From Rhodocyclaceae bacterium (lineage in GTDB: Bacteria > Pseudomonadota > Gammaproteobacteria > Burkholderiales > Rhodocyclaceae): a DNA stretch of 64,000 nt. Under the pieces are notes generated by a model. It was not told the origin of the DNA. It worked only from the letters and a program-made list of their open reading frames with translations, and ran no database searches. Positions 40,594 to 50,892 of the stretch are shown here, one piece after another. Each line of letters starts with the position of its first letter. The first letter of the stretch is position 1. The stretch lies in NCBI GenBank assembly GCA_023383815.1, contig JAHDYG010000001.1, positions 248,001 to 312,000 on the forward strand, in the 5' to 3' direction. A program made the position numbers and the translations under genes.

Positions 40594-41952
40594 TCAGCGC
40601 GGCAAGCCCGCAAACATGCCCTTCATGCTTCGCATCATCTTCTGCATGCCGCCTTTCGAGAACTGCTTCATCATCTTCTGGGTCTGCTCGAACTGCTTGA
40701 GCAGCCGATTCACTTCCTGAACCGGCACCCCTGAGCCGGCAGCGATCCGGCGTTTGCGGCTGGCCTTGATGATCTCAGGCCGCGCCCGCTCGGCCGGCGT
40801 CATCGAGTTGATGATGCCCTCGATCCGTCCGATCGACTTTTCCTCGGCCCCCCCCTGGAGCTGACCGGCTGCCTGCGAGAGCTGGGCAGGCAGCTTTTCA
40901 AGCATTGACGACAGCCCTCCCATCCTGCGCATCTGGCCGATCTGCTCCTTGAAGTCGTTCAGATCGAACCCCTTGCCGGTCTTCAGCTTGCGTGCGAAGT
41001 CGCGCGCCTTTTCCTCATCGACGTTGCGTCGTGCCTCTTCGACCAGACCAAGGATGTCGCCCATCCCGAGGATCCGGCTCGCCATGCGTTCCGGATGAAA
41101 CTCCTCCAGTCCGCTCAGCTTCTCGCCGACGCCGGCGAACTTGAGCGGTTTGCCCGTCACGTGCCGGACGGACAGTGCAGCCCCGCCCCTGGAATCGCCA
41201 TCGAGCTTGGTCAGGATCACGCCTGTGAGGGGCAGGGCGTCGTTGAAGGCACGCGCCGTGTTGACAGCATCCTGACCCAGCATCGCATCAACGATGAAGA
41301 GCGTCTCGACGGGCCTGACGGCGGCGTGCAGGTCCTTGATCTCGGCCATCATCGCTTCGTCGATCGCCAGTCGGCCGGCCGTATCGAGCAGCACGACATC
41401 GTAGTAATGGCGGCGCGCATGGTCGAGTGCCGCGCGCGCGATGTCGACCGGCTTCTGGTCTGGGCTGGAAGGGAAGAAATCGATTCCCGCCTGGGCGGAG
41501 ACCGACTTGAGCTGATCGATGGCGGCCGGCCGATAGACGTCGGCCGAAACCGCCAGTACCTTCTTCTTCATCCGCTCGCGCAGCAGCTTGCCAAGCTTGC
41601 CGGTGGTCGTGGTCTTTCCCGCGCCCTGCAGGCCCGCCATCAGTATGACCGCAGGCGGTTGCGTGGAAAGATCGAGCCCGGCGTGAGTGCCGCCCATCAG
41701 CGCCTTGAGCTCGTCGTGGACCACACCGACGAGCGCCTGTCCCGGCGTGAGCGATCCAATCACCTCCTGACCGACCGCCTTCTCGCGCACCCTCGAGATC
41801 AGATCCTTGACGACCGGTAGCGCCACGTCCGCTTCAAGGAGCGCCATGCGCACCTCGCGCATGGCCTCCTGGATGTTCTCCTCCGTCAGGCGCGCCTGCC
41901 CGCGCAGGGTCTTGACGACTTTCGACAAGCGTTGGGTGAGATTGTCTAGCAT
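40594..41952 (-). CDS. ffh: Signal recognition particle protein Ffh
   Basis: GLQGAGKTTTTGKLGKLL, LLDTAGRLAIDEAMM, ILTKLDGDSRGGAALS; Met-rich M domain at C-term. Confidence 0.97.
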   Translation of the reverse strand: MLDNLTQRLSKVVKTLRGQARLTEENIQEAMREVRMALLEADVALPVVKDLISRVREKAVGQEVIGSLTPGQALVGVVHDELKALMGGTHAGLDLSTQPPAVILMAGLQGAGKTTTTGKLGKLLRERMKKKVLAVSADVYRPAAIDQLKSVSAQAGIDFFPSSPDQKPVDIARAALDHARRHYYDVVLLDTAGRLAIDEAMMAEIKDLHAAVRPVETLFIVDAMLGQDAVNTARAFNDALPLTGVILTKLDGDSRGGAALSVRHVTGKPLKFAGVGEKLSGLEEFHPERMASRILGMGDILGLVEEARRNVDEEKARDFARKLKTGKGFDLNDFKEQIGQMRRMGGLSSMLEKLPAQLSQAAGQLQGGAEEKSIGRIEGIINSMTPAERARPEIIKASRKRRIAAGSGVPVQEVNRLLKQFEQTQKMMKQFSKGGMQKMMRSMKGMFAGLPR

Positions 41953-42125
41953 GGAGATGGAAACCCGGGTTCGGTGGAACGGATCACGGACCATATTCAA
42001 GCAGCCCGTGAATGATTGGCTGGTCCGCTCGGGTGTGTTGCCTGCAAGTACCGACTCCCTGTCGAAACCGACCGTCCCGGCAGGGCTTGGAGTACACTAG
42101 CGAATGGCGAAAACACGCGGACGAT

Positions 42126-42953
42126 ATGGCTTCCATTCTACTTCATCTGCTCGCAGCACTGCTCTATGCGGCCCTCGGGCTGCTGTTCTGGCGCACGGCA
42201 ACAGGGGCGAGCGGATTGCCCGGCAGAAAGGGGATGTCCGCACTCGTGCGCTATGCACTGCTTGCCGCCCTCGTCTGCCATGGGCTCGCGCTGCACACGG
42301 CAATGTTCCCGGGCGACGGCATGCGCTTCGGCTTCGGCGTGGCCGTCTCACTGATGCTGTGGCTGGCAGTCTGTTTCTACTGGATCGAGACCTTCTATGC
42401 GAAGCTCGACGGACTGCACGCAATGGTCCTGCCCGCAGGACTCGCGGGAAGTCTCCTGCCGCTGATCTTTCCGGGCCAGCACTTGCTCGCGAACGCCGGC
42501 TCGCCGGCCTTCAGGGCACACTTCATCGTTGCGATGCTCGCGTACAGCCTGTTCACGCTTGCCGCCCTGCATGCCATGCTGATGGCCGTTACCGAGCGGC
42601 AACTTCACTCCGGGCGCCTGAGCCGGACCATTGCCTCGCTTCCGCCGCTGCTCACGATGGAAGCGCTGCTGTTCCGCCTGATCGGGATCGCCTTCGTACT
42701 GCTCACCCTGACGCTCGCCTCGGGCATCGTGTTTTCCGAGACGCTCTTCGGCCAGGCCTTCCGGTTCGACCACAAGACCGTTTTCGCAATCCTGTCGTGG
42801 CTGATCTTCGGCGCCCTGCTGTTTGGGCGGCATGCATGGGGATGGCGCGGACGGGTTGCACTCCGATGGACACTGGCCGGATTTCTTGCGCTGGTTCTCG
42901 CCTACGTCGGAAGCCGGTTCGTGATCGAGATCGTCCTGGGCCGGACGGTCTGA
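42126..42953 (+). CDS. Cytochrome c assembly protein CcsA/YpjD-like
   Basis: 8 TM; HFIVAMLAYSLFTLAALHAMLMAVTERQL; FDHKTVFAILSWLIFGALLFGRHAWGWRGRVALRWTLAGF. Confidence 0.88.
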   Translation: MASILLHLLAALLYAALGLLFWRTATGASGLPGRKGMSALVRYALLAALVCHGLALHTAMFPGDGMRFGFGVAVSLMLWLAVCFYWIETFYAKLDGLHAMVLPAGLAGSLLPLIFPGQHLLANAGSPAFRAHFIVAMLAYSLFTLAALHAMLMAVTERQLHSGRLSRTIASLPPLLTMEALLFRLIGIAFVLLTLTLASGIVFSETLFGQAFRFDHKTVFAILSWLIFGALLFGRHAWGWRGRVALRWTLAGFLALVLAYVGSRFVIEIVLGRTV

Positions 42954-43027
42954 GTTTTCGAGCCGCTTCGTTGACAATGCAACAGGCGGCCGGAATACTC
43001 GCCCCAAGTTCATCCTGACCCTCTTCA

Positions 43028-44323
43028 GTGGAAGAATTCTCCCTCGGCACGCAGTTCTGGGCACTCGCGATTCTGCTGTTTCTGTCCGCCCTGTTTTCGA
43101 TGACCGAAACGGTCATGATGGCGTCCAACCGCCACCGGCTGCGTGCGCTGGCATCGGGTGGTCACCGCGGCGCCCAACTCGCGGTGAACCTGCTGAATCA
43201 GACCGACCGCCTGCTCGGGGTGGTCCTGCTCTTCAATAACCTTGTCAATGTCGGCGCCGCCACGCTTGCCAGCGTGATCACCATCCACCTGTTCGGCGAA
43301 GAAAGCTGGGCGCTGGCCACCGGCACCGTCGTACTGACCTTCCTGATCCTGGTGTTCTCCGAGATCACCCCAAAAGTCATCGGTGCGCACCACGCCGACC
43401 GGCTGGCCCTGATCGTCAGCTATCCGCTGACCGCCTTGTTGCGCATCTCCTATCCAGCCGTATGGTTCATCAACCTCTTCGTTTCCAGCATGCTGTGGGT
43501 GCTGCGTCTGCGTCCGTCAGAAGGCGGGGCGGCCAGCAGCATGTCGGTCGAGGAGGTACGATCGATGGTGCTCGAGTCCGGGATGTACATCCCTCAGAAG
43601 AATCGCGACATCCTCGTGAACCTGTTCGAACTGGAGCACATCACGGTCGAGGATGTCATGACGCCGCGCGGCGCGATCGAGCATGTCGACCTGCGCCTGC
43701 CGGAAGAAGAACTGCGACAACGGATCGCGACCAGCTATCACACGCGGCTGCCCGTCGTCGACGGGGACGACGAGCGCGTCATCGGCGTCCTGCACCTGCG
43801 CCGACTGCTCGGACGCACCCTCGAATCGGGGTTTTCGGCTGAATCCCTGCGCGAGCTGGCTGCCAGACCCTACTTCATTCCGGCCGACACTCCGCTCTAT
43901 TCGCAACTGCAGTTCTTCCAGGAAAACCAGCAGCGCCTCGCGCTGGTCGTCGACGAGTATGGCGAGTTGATGGGTCTTCTGACACTCGAAGACATCATCG
44001 AGGAGCTGATCGGGAAATTCACATCCTCCGTACCGGATGCGGGCGACCGGCTGGCGTGGGGCGAAGACGATACGGTGCTGGTCGACGGCGGACAGAACCT
44101 GCGGGAGCTCAATCGCAAGCTCGGCCTCGATCTACCAGTCGAAGGCCCGAAGACCCTCAACGGCCTGATCCTGGACCATCTGCAGGACATTCCGGAGACC
44201 GATCTTTCCATCCGCATCCGTGGCGTACCCATCGAGGTGATCCAGACCGAAGACAAGATGGTCCGCATGGCGCGACTGTTTCGTCCGAAGACCGGGCATG
44301 ACAAGCAAGGATCCCCGGAGTAG
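43028..44323 (+). CDS. HlyC/CorC (CNNM, DUF21) family transporter
   Basis: FLSALFSMTETVMMASNRHRLRALASGG; CBS pair; C-terminal CorC_HlyC domain. Confidence 0.92.
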   Translation: MEEFSLGTQFWALAILLFLSALFSMTETVMMASNRHRLRALASGGHRGAQLAVNLLNQTDRLLGVVLLFNNLVNVGAATLASVITIHLFGEESWALATGTVVLTFLILVFSEITPKVIGAHHADRLALIVSYPLTALLRISYPAVWFINLFVSSMLWVLRLRPSEGGAASSMSVEEVRSMVLESGMYIPQKNRDILVNLFELEHITVEDVMTPRGAIEHVDLRLPEEELRQRIATSYHTRLPVVDGDDERVIGVLHLRRLLGRTLESGFSAESLRELAARPYFIPADTPLYSQLQFFQENQQRLALVVDEYGELMGLLTLEDIIEELIGKFTSSVPDAGDRLAWGEDDTVLVDGGQNLRELNRKLGLDLPVEGPKTLNGLILDHLQDIPETDLSIRIRGVPIEVIQTEDKMVRMARLFRPKTGHDKQGSPE

Positions 44324-44356
44324 GGCGAAAGCCGCGCAAGTGCAGCATTTGCGCTC

Positions 44357-44385
44357 TTTACAATGAGGGTCCTGGCGTGCAATAT
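44357..44385 (+). promoter_or_regulatory. Candidate sigma70 promoter for the pil operon
   Basis: TTTACA (44357-44362) - 17 nt - CAATAT (44380-44385), 26 nt before pilB ATG. Confidence 0.45.
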
Positions 44386-44411
44386 GAAATGTCAGCCAAC
44401 TACGAGCAACC

Positions 44412-46127
44412 ATGGCGGCAAACCCACAATCCCCTCTGAGCGGACTTGCGCGAGCCCTGATCCAGCAGGGCCGGCTCTCCGAAGCCGATGCCTCCGCCTG
44501 TACGGCGGCCGCCGGCTCTGCTCCGAACAGCTTCATCCACGAGCTCGTGCAGCGCAAGCTGATGAACTATTCGGACATCGCCCACTTCGCCGCCGAAACC
44601 TTCGGCTACCCGCTGTTTGACATCGGAGCCCTCGACCAGGCAACCATCCAGAAGGACGCCATCGACCGCAAGCTGATGAGCAAGCATCAGGTCGTGCCGC
44701 TCGCCAAGCGGCAGAATCGCCTGATCATCGCCGCAGCCGACCCCGCGAACATGCGGGTACTGGACGAGATCCGGTTCCAGAGCGGGCTTCAGGTCGACAT
44801 CGTGGTTGCCGAAGCCGACAAGCTGGGACAGTGCGTGGAGCGCCTCGCCGAATCTGCAGACAAGGCGCTTGCGGACCTGACCGGAGAGGACCTCGAGATC
44901 GATCTGCTCGATCAGGACGCGCCAAGCGAAAAGGAGGCTGCCGACGCTGCGCAGGAAGTCGAAGACGCGCCCGTCGTCAAGTTCATCCAGAAGATCCTGA
45001 TCGACGCGATCAACGAAGGCGCCTCAGATATCCATTTCGAACCCTACGAGAAGTACTACCGCATCCGCGTTCGAACGGACGGCATCCTGCGCGAGGTGGC
45101 GCAACCACCCCTGGTCCTGAAGGACAAGATTGCGTCACGGATCAAGGTCATCTCACGCCTCGACATCTCCGAGAAGCGCCTGCCCCAGGACGGGCGCATG
45201 AAACTCGTCCTGTCGAAGAACAAGGCGATCGACTTTCGCGTCTCCTCGCTCCCCACCCTGCACGGCGAAAAGATCGTGATGCGGATCCTCGATCCATCAT
45301 CGGCCATGCTCGGAATCGATGCGCTCGGGTATGAACCGGAACAGCGTGAAGCCCTGCTCGCCGCAGTCCAGCGCCCCTACGGGATGGTTCTCGTCACGGG
45401 CCCGACCGGCTCCGGCAAGACCGTTTCGCTCTATACCTGCCTGAACATCCTGAATACGGCCGGCGTGAATATTTCCACCGCGGAGGACCCTGCCGAAATC
45501 AACCTGCCCGGCATCAACCAGGTCAATGTCAACGAGAAGGCCGGTCTGACCTTCGCGGCGGCGCTTCGCTCTTTCCTGCGCCAGGATCCGGACGTGATCA
45601 TGGTCGGCGAAATCCGTGATCTGGAAACCGCCGAGATTTCGGTCAAGGCCGCGCAAACAGGCCACCTCGTTCTCTCGACGCTGCACACCAACGACGCCCC
45701 GACGACCCTGGAGCGCCTGCGAAACATGGGAGTTCCCGCATTCAACATCGCATCCTCGGTCATTCTCATCACCGCGCAACGACTGGCCAGAAGGCTATGC
45801 ACCTGCAAACAGCCGGTCGAAATTCCGGTCGAAGCCATGCTGGAAGCGGGCTTTGATGCAGAAGAGCTCGACGGCAGCTGGCAGACCTACGGCCCGGTTG
45901 GCTGCGAACGCTGCAAGGGCAGCGGCTACAAGGGTCGCGTCGGGATCTATCAGGTGATGCCCGTCACCGAGGAGATTGCCCATATAATCATGACAAATGG
46001 CAATTCCATGGACATTGCGGAACAGGCCCGAAGGGAAGGCGTGAAGGATCTGCGCCAGTCCGGGTTGCTGAAGGTTCGCCAGGGGGTGACCTCGCTCGAG
46101 GAAGTCCTGGCAACCACCAACGAATAA
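44412..46127 (+). CDS. pilB: Type IV-A pilus assembly ATPase PilB
   Basis: GPTGSGKTVSLYTCLNILN Walker A; tetracysteine region CTCKQPVE...GCERCKGSGYKGRVGIYQVMPV. Confidence 0.96.
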   Translation: MAANPQSPLSGLARALIQQGRLSEADASACTAAAGSAPNSFIHELVQRKLMNYSDIAHFAAETFGYPLFDIGALDQATIQKDAIDRKLMSKHQVVPLAKRQNRLIIAAADPANMRVLDEIRFQSGLQVDIVVAEADKLGQCVERLAESADKALADLTGEDLEIDLLDQDAPSEKEAADAAQEVEDAPVVKFIQKILIDAINEGASDIHFEPYEKYYRIRVRTDGILREVAQPPLVLKDKIASRIKVISRLDISEKRLPQDGRMKLVLSKNKAIDFRVSSLPTLHGEKIVMRILDPSSAMLGIDALGYEPEQREALLAAVQRPYGMVLVTGPTGSGKTVSLYTCLNILNTAGVNISTAEDPAEINLPGINQVNVNEKAGLTFAAALRSFLRQDPDVIMVGEIRDLETAEISVKAAQTGHLVLSTLHTNDAPTTLERLRNMGVPAFNIASSVILITAQRLARRLCTCKQPVEIPVEAMLEAGFDAEELDGSWQTYGPVGCERCKGSGYKGRVGIYQVMPVTEEIAHIIMTNGNSMDIAEQARREGVKDLRQSGLLKVRQGVTSLEEVLATTNE

Positions 46128-46143
46128 CACGATCGAGACTGCT

Positions 46144-47379
46144 ATGGCGACCACGACCCAGAACCGCCGCAAGACCGCCACCGGCCCCAAGGACAGCATG
46201 TATCACTGGGAGGGCAAGGACAAGACCGGCAAGATCATACGCGGCGAAATGCGCGCCGCCGGCGAAGCCGTCGTCCAGGCGACGCTGCGACGTCAGGGCG
46301 TGTTCTCGCCAAAGATCAAGAAGCAGAAGATGTCCCGCGGTCACAAGATCACCGAGAAGGACATCGCGCTCTTCACGCGTCAGCTCGCGACGATGATGAA
46401 ATCCGGCGTTCCCCTGCTCCAGGCATTCGACATCGGCATCAAGGGCTCGTCCAATCCAAGTCTGGCAAGACTTCTCAACGAGGTGCGCAGCGACGTCGAA
46501 ACCGGATCGAACCTGTCACAGGCCTTCGCCAAGCACCCCCTCCACTTCGACCGGCTCTTCTGCAACCTGGTCGCGGCAGGCGAACAGGCCGGCATCCTCG
46601 ACAACATCCTCGATCGGCTGGCCCTGTACAAGGAGAAGATGCTCGCGATCAAGAGCAAGATCAAGGGTGCGCTCTTCTATCCGATCGCGGTGATCACCGT
46701 CGCGTTCATCGTCATCGCCGTGATCATGCTGTTCGTGGTCCCAGCGTTCAAGGATGTCTTCGCAAACTTCGGTGCCGACCTGCCAGGGCCCACACTGGTC
46801 GTGATCGCCATGTCGGATTTCTTCGTCGAGTGGTGGTACCTGATCTTCGGCATCATCGGCGGAACGATCTTTACGGTCGCAGCACTCTACAAGCGATCTC
46901 CAGCAATGCAGAACGCGGTGGATCGAGGCGTTCTGAAGCTCCCGGTCGTCGGAGACATTGTCCGCAAGGCAACCATCGCGCGCTGGGCTCGCACCCTGTC
47001 AACAATGTTCGCAGCGGGCGTCCCGCTGGTCGAAGCACTCGACTCCGTCGGCGGCGCCGCCGGCAATCACGTCTACCTGACGGCAACCCGGCAGATCCAG
47101 ACCGAGGTCAGCACGGGTACGAGCCTGACCGTTTCGATGCAGAATACGAACGTGTTCCCGACCATGGTCATCCAGATGGCCGCCATCGGCGAAGAGTCCG
47201 GGCAGCTCGACTCGATGCTCGGAAAGATTGCCGATTTCTTCGAACAGGAGGTCGACGACGCCGTCGCGGCGCTCTCGACACTGCTCGAACCGTTGATCAT
47301 GGTCTTCCTGGGCGTGGTCATCGGCGGACTGGTGGTCGCCATGTATCTGCCGATCTTCAAGCTGGGCGCCGTGGTCTGA
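46144..47379 (+). CDS. pilC: Type IV pilus inner-membrane platform protein PilC
   Basis: FTRQLATMMKSGVPLLQAFDIG; FPTMVIQMAAIGEESGQLDSMLGKIADFFEQEVDDAV. Confidence 0.96.
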   Translation: MATTTQNRRKTATGPKDSMYHWEGKDKTGKIIRGEMRAAGEAVVQATLRRQGVFSPKIKKQKMSRGHKITEKDIALFTRQLATMMKSGVPLLQAFDIGIKGSSNPSLARLLNEVRSDVETGSNLSQAFAKHPLHFDRLFCNLVAAGEQAGILDNILDRLALYKEKMLAIKSKIKGALFYPIAVITVAFIVIAVIMLFVVPAFKDVFANFGADLPGPTLVVIAMSDFFVEWWYLIFGIIGGTIFTVAALYKRSPAMQNAVDRGVLKLPVVGDIVRKATIARWARTLSTMFAAGVPLVEALDSVGGAAGNHVYLTATRQIQTEVSTGTSLTVSMQNTNVFPTMVIQMAAIGEESGQLDSMLGKIADFFEQEVDDAVAALSTLLEPLIMVFLGVVIGGLVVAMYLPIFKLGAVV

Positions 47380-47542
47380 CGTTTCGTCTCATCCGCTGAT
47401 CGATGTTCTATCTTACAGGCGTCGGGCCGCGATCGAATTCCGGACAGTGCGGTCGTACCGAAATTTGGCCTGAACGCCCGACAACAGCAATGGCTCGGCC
47501 ACGTGCCGGAGTGGTTGCTCGATCTTTTTTCGCGTGATCTGA

Positions 47543-48394
47543 ATGATCGACTTGTTGCAGGAGCCTCTCGCGCTCGCACTCCTTGCCGCGCTTCTCGGAC
47601 TTTTCGTCGGGAGCTTCCTCAATGTCGTCATCCACAGGCTCCCGCTGATGATGGAAAGGGAGTGGCATGTTCAAGCCGCCGAGCTGCGCGGGGAGGAGGC
47701 GCCCGACATGCCGAGGCTGAACCTCGCAGCGCCCCGCTCCCGCTGCCCCCACTGCGGCCACCTCATCAGCGCCCTCGAGAACATTCCGCTCGTCAGCTAT
47801 CTGATCCTGCGAGGCCGCTGCAGACACTGCAAGGCCCCAATCAGCCCCCGTTACCCCGCAGTCGAAGCGCTCACCGCACTGCTTTCCGGCTACGCGGCAT
47901 GGCACTTCGGATTCACGTTCGCAGCCCTCGGAGCGCTGGTGTTCATCTGGGCACTGATCGCCCTGAGTTTCATTGATCTCGATACACAACTGCTTCCCGA
48001 CAGCCTGACCCTGCCACTGTTGTGGCTCGGTCTCGCGCTGAATCTTGGAGAGACCTACGCCGCGCTGCCCGTAGCCGTGATCGGTGCCATGGCGGGGTAC
48101 CTGTCTCTCTGGTCTGTTTACTGGCTCTTCAAACTCATGACCGGAAAGGAAGGCATGGGGTACGGAGACTTCAAGCTGCTCGCCGCGATCGGTGCCTGGC
48201 TCGGCTGGAAGGTACTTCCATTCACGATTCTGGCCTCCTCGGCGGTTGGTGCGGTCGTGGGGATCGTGCTGATCGTCGCAGCCAGGCACGGCCGGAACGT
48301 ACCCATTCCGTTCGGTCCCTATCTCGCCGCAGCCGGAGTCATCGCGCTGTTCTGGGGCGATGCAATCACCGCCCGTTACCTCTCCAGTTTCTGA
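47543..48394 (+). CDS. pilD: Prepilin leader peptidase/N-methyltransferase
   Basis: LFVGSFLNVVIHRLPLMMEREW; CPHCGH...CRHCKAPIS; FIDLDTQLLPDSLTLPLLW; GKEGMGYGDFKLLAAIGAWLGW. Confidence 0.96.
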   Translation: MIDLLQEPLALALLAALLGLFVGSFLNVVIHRLPLMMEREWHVQAAELRGEEAPDMPRLNLAAPRSRCPHCGHLISALENIPLVSYLILRGRCRHCKAPISPRYPAVEALTALLSGYAAWHFGFTFAALGALVFIWALIALSFIDLDTQLLPDSLTLPLLWLGLALNLGETYAALPVAVIGAMAGYLSLWSVYWLFKLMTGKEGMGYGDFKLLAAIGAWLGWKVLPFTILASSAVGAVVGIVLIVAARHGRNVPIPFGPYLAAAGVIALFWGDAITARYLSSF

Positions 48395-48583
48395 ACGGCC
48401 GGTATCGGGCTCGCCGTCGGGAAGATCCCCGAAGCCGGTGCTTGAAAATTCGAACTCCAATCCCCATTCAAGCGCCTGAAACAGGGGTGCAACCATGCGG
48501 GATCGTCGGACCGTCGGACCTGTGCGCTTCCAGACATTGGTGCGTTGCGCTAGACTTATCAGCTTGCCTTTGCGGAGGTCATG

Positions 48584-48868
48584 ATGCCTATCTACGAATA
48601 TCGGTGCAGTACCTGCGGATTCCAGAAGGAACATATCCAGAAGATGAGCGCGGCTCCGCTCACGACCTGCCCGTCCTGCAGTGCGGAGTCCTATTCAAAG
48701 CTGCTCTCGGCCGCCGGATTTCAACTCAAGGGATCAGGCTGGTACGCGACCGACTTCAAGGACAAGGGCTCATCAAGATCTTCGGGCAAGACCACCGACA
48801 CATCCCCCGAAGCCAGTCCGGGCCAGGGCGGCGGCTGCGGCGGCGGATGCGCCTGCCATTCGGCCTGA
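48584..48868 (+). CDS. FmdB family zinc-ribbon protein
   Basis: [32 protein letters not shown]; Gly/Cys-rich tail. Confidence 0.93.
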   Translation: MPIYEYRCSTCGFQKEHIQKMSAAPLTTCPSCSAESYSKLLSAAGFQLKGSGWYATDFKDKGSSRSSGKTTDTSPEASPGQGGGCGGGCACHSA

Positions 48869-48929
48869 TCCGCCCCATCGTCATTCATCAAGCGGCCTTG
48901 CGCCGTATTTCAGCACCGGAAGCGAACTC

Positions 48930-50732
48930 ATGCGAACCCATTACTGTGGCGTGGTTTCAGACGCCGATCTGGACAAGACTGTCAGCCTGTGCGGCTGGGT
49001 TCACCGTCGGCGCGACCATGGCGGCGTGATCTTCATCGATCTGCGGGATCGCGAAGGCCTCGTGCAGGTCGTGTGCGACCCGGACCGGCCGGAGATGTTC
49101 CGAACTGCCGAGTCGGTTCGCAACGAGTTCGTAATCCGGATTTCCGGCCGTGTGAGGCGGCGGCCGTCCGGCACGGAAAACCCAAACCTGATCTCCGGAC
49201 AGGTCGAGGTCCTGTGCCTGGACATCGAAGTCCTTAACCCGTCGGCCACACCGCCGTTCCAGCTCGACGAGGACAACCTGTCCGAGAACGTTCGTCTGAC
49301 CCATCGGGTCATCGACCTGCGTCGCCCGCAGATGCAGAAGAATCTCCGGCTTCGCTACCGCGTCGCAATGGCCTTTCGCCGCTTTCTCGACAGCCAGGGT
49401 TTCATCGACATTGAAACACCGATGCTGACGAAGAGCACCCCTGAGGGTGCGCGCGACTATCTGGTTCCCTCGCGCGTGCATCCAGGACAGTTCTTCGCGC
49501 TTCCACAATCTCCTCAGCTCTTCAAGCAGCTGCTGATGGTTGCCGGATTCGACCGCTACTATCAGATCACGAAGTGCTTCCGCGACGAAGATCTGCGCGC
49601 GGACCGTCAGCCCGAGTTCACCCAGATCGATCTCGAGACCTCGTTTCTGAACGAAGGTGAGATCACTGCCCTGGTCGAGGAGATGGTTCGTTCCGTCTTC
49701 CGCGAGTCCATCCAGACGGAACTTCCTGAACCGTTTCCGCGCATGAGCTACGCCGAAGCCATGCGCCGGTATGGTTCGGACAAACCGGACCTGCGCGTCA
49801 CGATCGAACTGACCGAGGTCACGGACCTCGTACAGGATGTGGCGTTCAAGGTATTCAGCGGGCCAGCGACCAGCGGCGGCAGGGTTGCGGCAATGCGAAT
49901 CCCTGGCGGCGCCAGCCTCACTCGAGGCGAAATCGACGACTACACCCGCTTCGTTGGGATCTACGGAGCGAAAGGCCTCGCCTACATCAAGGTCAACGAT
50001 CGTGACCAGCCCAATGAGAGCGGCTTGCAGTCGCCGATCGTCAAGAATCTTCATGAACAGGCCTTGCGTGCAATCCTCGAGCGGACCGGTGCCGAGAACG
50101 GCGACCTGATCTTCTTCGGTGCGGACAAGGCCAAGGTGGTCAATGACGCCCTCGGCGCCCTGCGCGTGAAGATCGGTCACGAGAAGGGCTATCTTACGGG
50201 CGCGCCCTGGGCACCCGTGTGGATCATGGACTTCCCGATGTTCGAGTACGACGAGGAAGACAAGCGCTGGACCGCCTGCCACCATCCGTTTACCTCACCG
50301 AAAGACGAGCACATCGACCTGCTCGAATCCGATCCGGGCGCCTGCCTTGCCAAAGCCTACGACCTGGCACTCAATGGCTGGGAAATTGGCGGGGGATCGG
50401 TCCGGATCCATCGCGCAGACATGCAGAGCAAGGTTTTCAGGGCGCTGAACATCGGCGAGGAAGAAGCGCGTACGAAGTTTGGCTTCCTGCTCGACGCATT
50501 GCAGTATGGAGCACCTCCGCACGGAGGACTCGCGTTTGGTCTGGATCGTATCGTGACCCTGATGACAGGCGCCGAATCGATCCGCGACGTCATTGCGTTC
50601 CCGAAGACTCAGCGCGCCCAGTGCCTTCTGACCGATGCGCCGGGTGAAGTCGACGAAAGGCAGCTTCGCGAACTGCATATCCGGCTGCGCCAGAAAGTCG
50701 AAACCAAGGTAGAGGTCGAGCGGAGCAACTGA
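48930..50732 (+). CDS. aspS: Aspartate--tRNA(Asp/Asn) ligase
   Basis: [43 protein letters not shown]; class II motifs [29 protein letters not shown]. Confidence 0.97.
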   Translation: MRTHYCGVVSDADLDKTVSLCGWVHRRRDHGGVIFIDLRDREGLVQVVCDPDRPEMFRTAESVRNEFVIRISGRVRRRPSGTENPNLISGQVEVLCLDIEVLNPSATPPFQLDEDNLSENVRLTHRVIDLRRPQMQKNLRLRYRVAMAFRRFLDSQGFIDIETPMLTKSTPEGARDYLVPSRVHPGQFFALPQSPQLFKQLLMVAGFDRYYQITKCFRDEDLRADRQPEFTQIDLETSFLNEGEITALVEEMVRSVFRESIQTELPEPFPRMSYAEAMRRYGSDKPDLRVTIELTEVTDLVQDVAFKVFSGPATSGGRVAAMRIPGGASLTRGEIDDYTRFVGIYGAKGLAYIKVNDRDQPNESGLQSPIVKNLHEQALRAILERTGAENGDLIFFGADKAKVVNDALGALRVKIGHEKGYLTGAPWAPVWIMDFPMFEYDEEDKRWTACHHPFTSPKDEHIDLLESDPGACLAKAYDLALNGWEIGGGSVRIHRADMQSKVFRALNIGEEEARTKFGFLLDALQYGAPPHGGLAFGLDRIVTLMTGAESIRDVIAFPKTQRAQCLLTDAPGEVDERQLRELHIRLRQKVETKVEVERSN

Positions 50733-50892
50733 ACCTGCCGGATACGATGCGTCCGTCGCCGCGCATCGTGTTCAGCCTTCTTCGCCGACCTCGTCGACTG
50801 CTCCCGAACGAACGCGTGAGCAACGTTGCTGCTTTCTGGTAGGCTGACAGCAGCACACGTGATCGTGCGCGAGCCACGCGGACCGAATCGAC

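Noticed and set aside
44363-44390. Sigma54 promoter for pilB
   Set aside because: TGGCGTGCAATATGA lacks the -12 TTGCW/GC element at correct spacing; a sigma70 TTTACA-N17-CAATAT reading fits better.
47408-48634. 408-aa minus-strand ORF across pilD
   Set aside because: Antisense to pilD; composition typical of a shadow ORF.
48957-50285. 442-aa minus-strand ORF across aspS
   Set aside because: Antisense to aspS, no support.
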